Source: Salinispora tropica CNB-440 (GTDB lineage: Bacteria; Actinomycetota; Actinomycetes; Mycobacteriales; Micromonosporaceae). Taken from it: a DNA stretch of 64,000 nt. How positions within the stretch are numbered: position 1 is the first letter of the stretch; each line of letters opens with the position of its first letter. The notes under the pieces are model-generated. The model searched no databases. It worked only from the letters and a program-made list of their open reading frames with translations, and had not been told where the DNA came from. Shown piece by piece: positions 63,321-64,000 of this stretch. Position numbers and translations under genes: made by a program. The stretch covers positions 1,492,144 to 1,556,143 of the forward strand of contig NC_009380.1 in assembly GCF_000016425.1 (NCBI RefSeq), in the 5' to 3' direction.

Positions 63321-64000
63321 ATGACCGCGCCGGAATCGCTTTCGCTCGCCCAAGCCCGACGGATCGCCCTGGCAGCCCAGGGCTTCACCGACCCGTCGCC
63401 GACCGGTGTACCCACCCGCCGGCATCTGCGCCGGGTGCTGGACCGGGTCGGCCTGATCCAGCTGGACTCGGTCAACGTGCTCCAGCGGGCACACTATGTG
63501 CCGCTCTACAGCCGCCTCGGCCCCTACCCGACGGCGCTGCTCGACGCGGCTGCGTACCGCCACCCCCGGGAACTCTTCGAGTACTGGGGACACGAGGCGT
63601 CGCTGGTGCCGGTCGCGTTGCAGCCGGCGCTGCGCTGGCGGATGGCGCGCGCCAAGAGCCAGGCCTGGGGCGGCATGCGCCGGGTCGCCGAGGAGAACCC
63701 GGACCTGGTGGCGTGGGTCCGGGACGAGGTAGCGGCCCGGGGCCCGATCACTGCCGCGGAGATCGAGCACGACGCTGACCGGGTGACCGGCAACTGGGGC
63801 TGGAACTGGTCCACGACGAAGCGGGCGGTGGAGTACCTGTTCTGGTCCGGCGAGGTGACGGCCGCGGAGCGCACGACGTCCTTCGCCCGCCGCTACGCCC
63901 TGCCGGAGCAGGTGCTGCCGGCGGCTGTCTTGGCGGCGCCCACCCCGAGCGACGCTGAGGCGTACCGGACGCTGGTGGCCGTGGCCGCCCGTGCCCTCGG
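63321..64000 (+). CDS. YcaQ-type winged-helix DNA glycosylase, N-terminal part (right edge)
   Basis: The frame is open from ATG 63321 (GTG 63318 adjacent) to the window end, giving 226 residues. The sequence LSLAQARRIALAAQGF, LRRVLDRVGLIQLDSVNVLQ RAHYVPLYSRLG and FEYWGHEASLVPVALQPALR matches the DUF1006/YcaQ family, whose members unhook interstrand crosslinks. The QxD-type catalytic motif region (LIQLDSVNVL) is present. The C-terminal ~180 residues lie outside the window. Confidence 0.9.
   Translation, partial: MTAPESLSLAQARRIALAAQGFTDPSPTGVPTRRHLRRVLDRVGLIQLDSVNVLQRAHYVPLYSRLGPYPTALLDAAAYRHPRELFEYWGHEASLVPVALQPALRWRMARAKSQAWGGMRRVAEENPDLVAWVRDEVAARGPITAAEIEHDADRVTGNWGWNWSTTKRAVEYLFWSGEVTAAERTTSFARRYALPEQVLPAAVLAAPTPSDAEAYRTLVAVAARAL

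Overview
The window is high-G+C actinobacterial chromosome. I infer a Micromonosporaceae member (Micromonospora/Salinispora type). The grounds are GTG starts and possible leaderless promoters, mycothiol- and F420-type enzymes, Scr1-like XRE/DUF397 pairs, DUF574 methyltransferases, and the gene orders dxr-rseP-ispG and rimP-nusA-ylxR-infB-rbfA-nrnA-truB-ribF-rpsO-pnp-dapB. No rRNA, tRNA, CRISPR array or complete insertion sequence was seen.

Layout. 1-5.4 kb: the 3' end of rlmN, a DivIVA-domain protein with an 18-bp tandem repeat, a small DUF2631 membrane protein, a metallo-beta-lactamase/Rieske fusion and an FAD oxidoreductase. 5.5-12.7 kb: the accessory region. It holds five displaced C-terminal modules of polymorphic toxins. 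Each begins with the last ~16 residues of a HINT (pretoxin) domain (consensus HTYYV-AGNTPVLVHN), continues into a different toxin domain, and in four cases is followed by a putative immunity gene. Repeat blocks R1a/R1b (upstream) and R2 (downstream, with a hairpin terminator) separate the modules. Most of the HINT domain survives in one copy only, broken by several frameshifts, and no secreted N-terminal carrier is present. A HigBA-type toxin-antitoxin pair on the minus strand sits inside the array, its toxin frameshifted. 12.7-18.1 kb: a NUDIX remnant, a P450/ferredoxin operon, and a PadR-ABC ATPase-FtsX permease operon whose permease is frameshifted. 18.1-23.4 kb: a ClpC2-like regulator behind two palindromes, a nitrilase, a VOC/WYL divergent pair, two decayed genes and an XRE/DUF397 pair.

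23.4-43.6 kb is mostly core: MEP isoprenoid genes around a site-2 protease, a GNAT protein, a MerR regulator, a mycothiol-dependent-type enzyme, a single-chain double ABC transporter, a DAACS symporter preceded by a short leader peptide, a thiolase, a DUF574 methyltransferase coupled to a PAS-GGDEF-EAL protein, methionine aminopeptidase, a VIT1-type transporter, an F420-type protein and a DUF4439/lipoprotein pair. 43.8-64 kb is the translation/RNA-processing cluster: rimP-nusA-ylxR-infB, DUF503, rbfA, nrnA-like, small membrane proteins, MATE, truB, ribF, rpsO, pnp, M16 protease, dapB, then GNAT, GT87-type mannosyltransferase and a YcaQ-type winged-helix protein cut by the right edge.

The most notable features are the silent toxin-module array with its repeats, the chain of start-stop-overlapping mini-ORFs between ylxR and infB, the leader peptide upstream of the symporter, and the palindromes fused to the start codon of the ClpC2-like gene. 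Family names rest on motif recognition by eye; no search was run.
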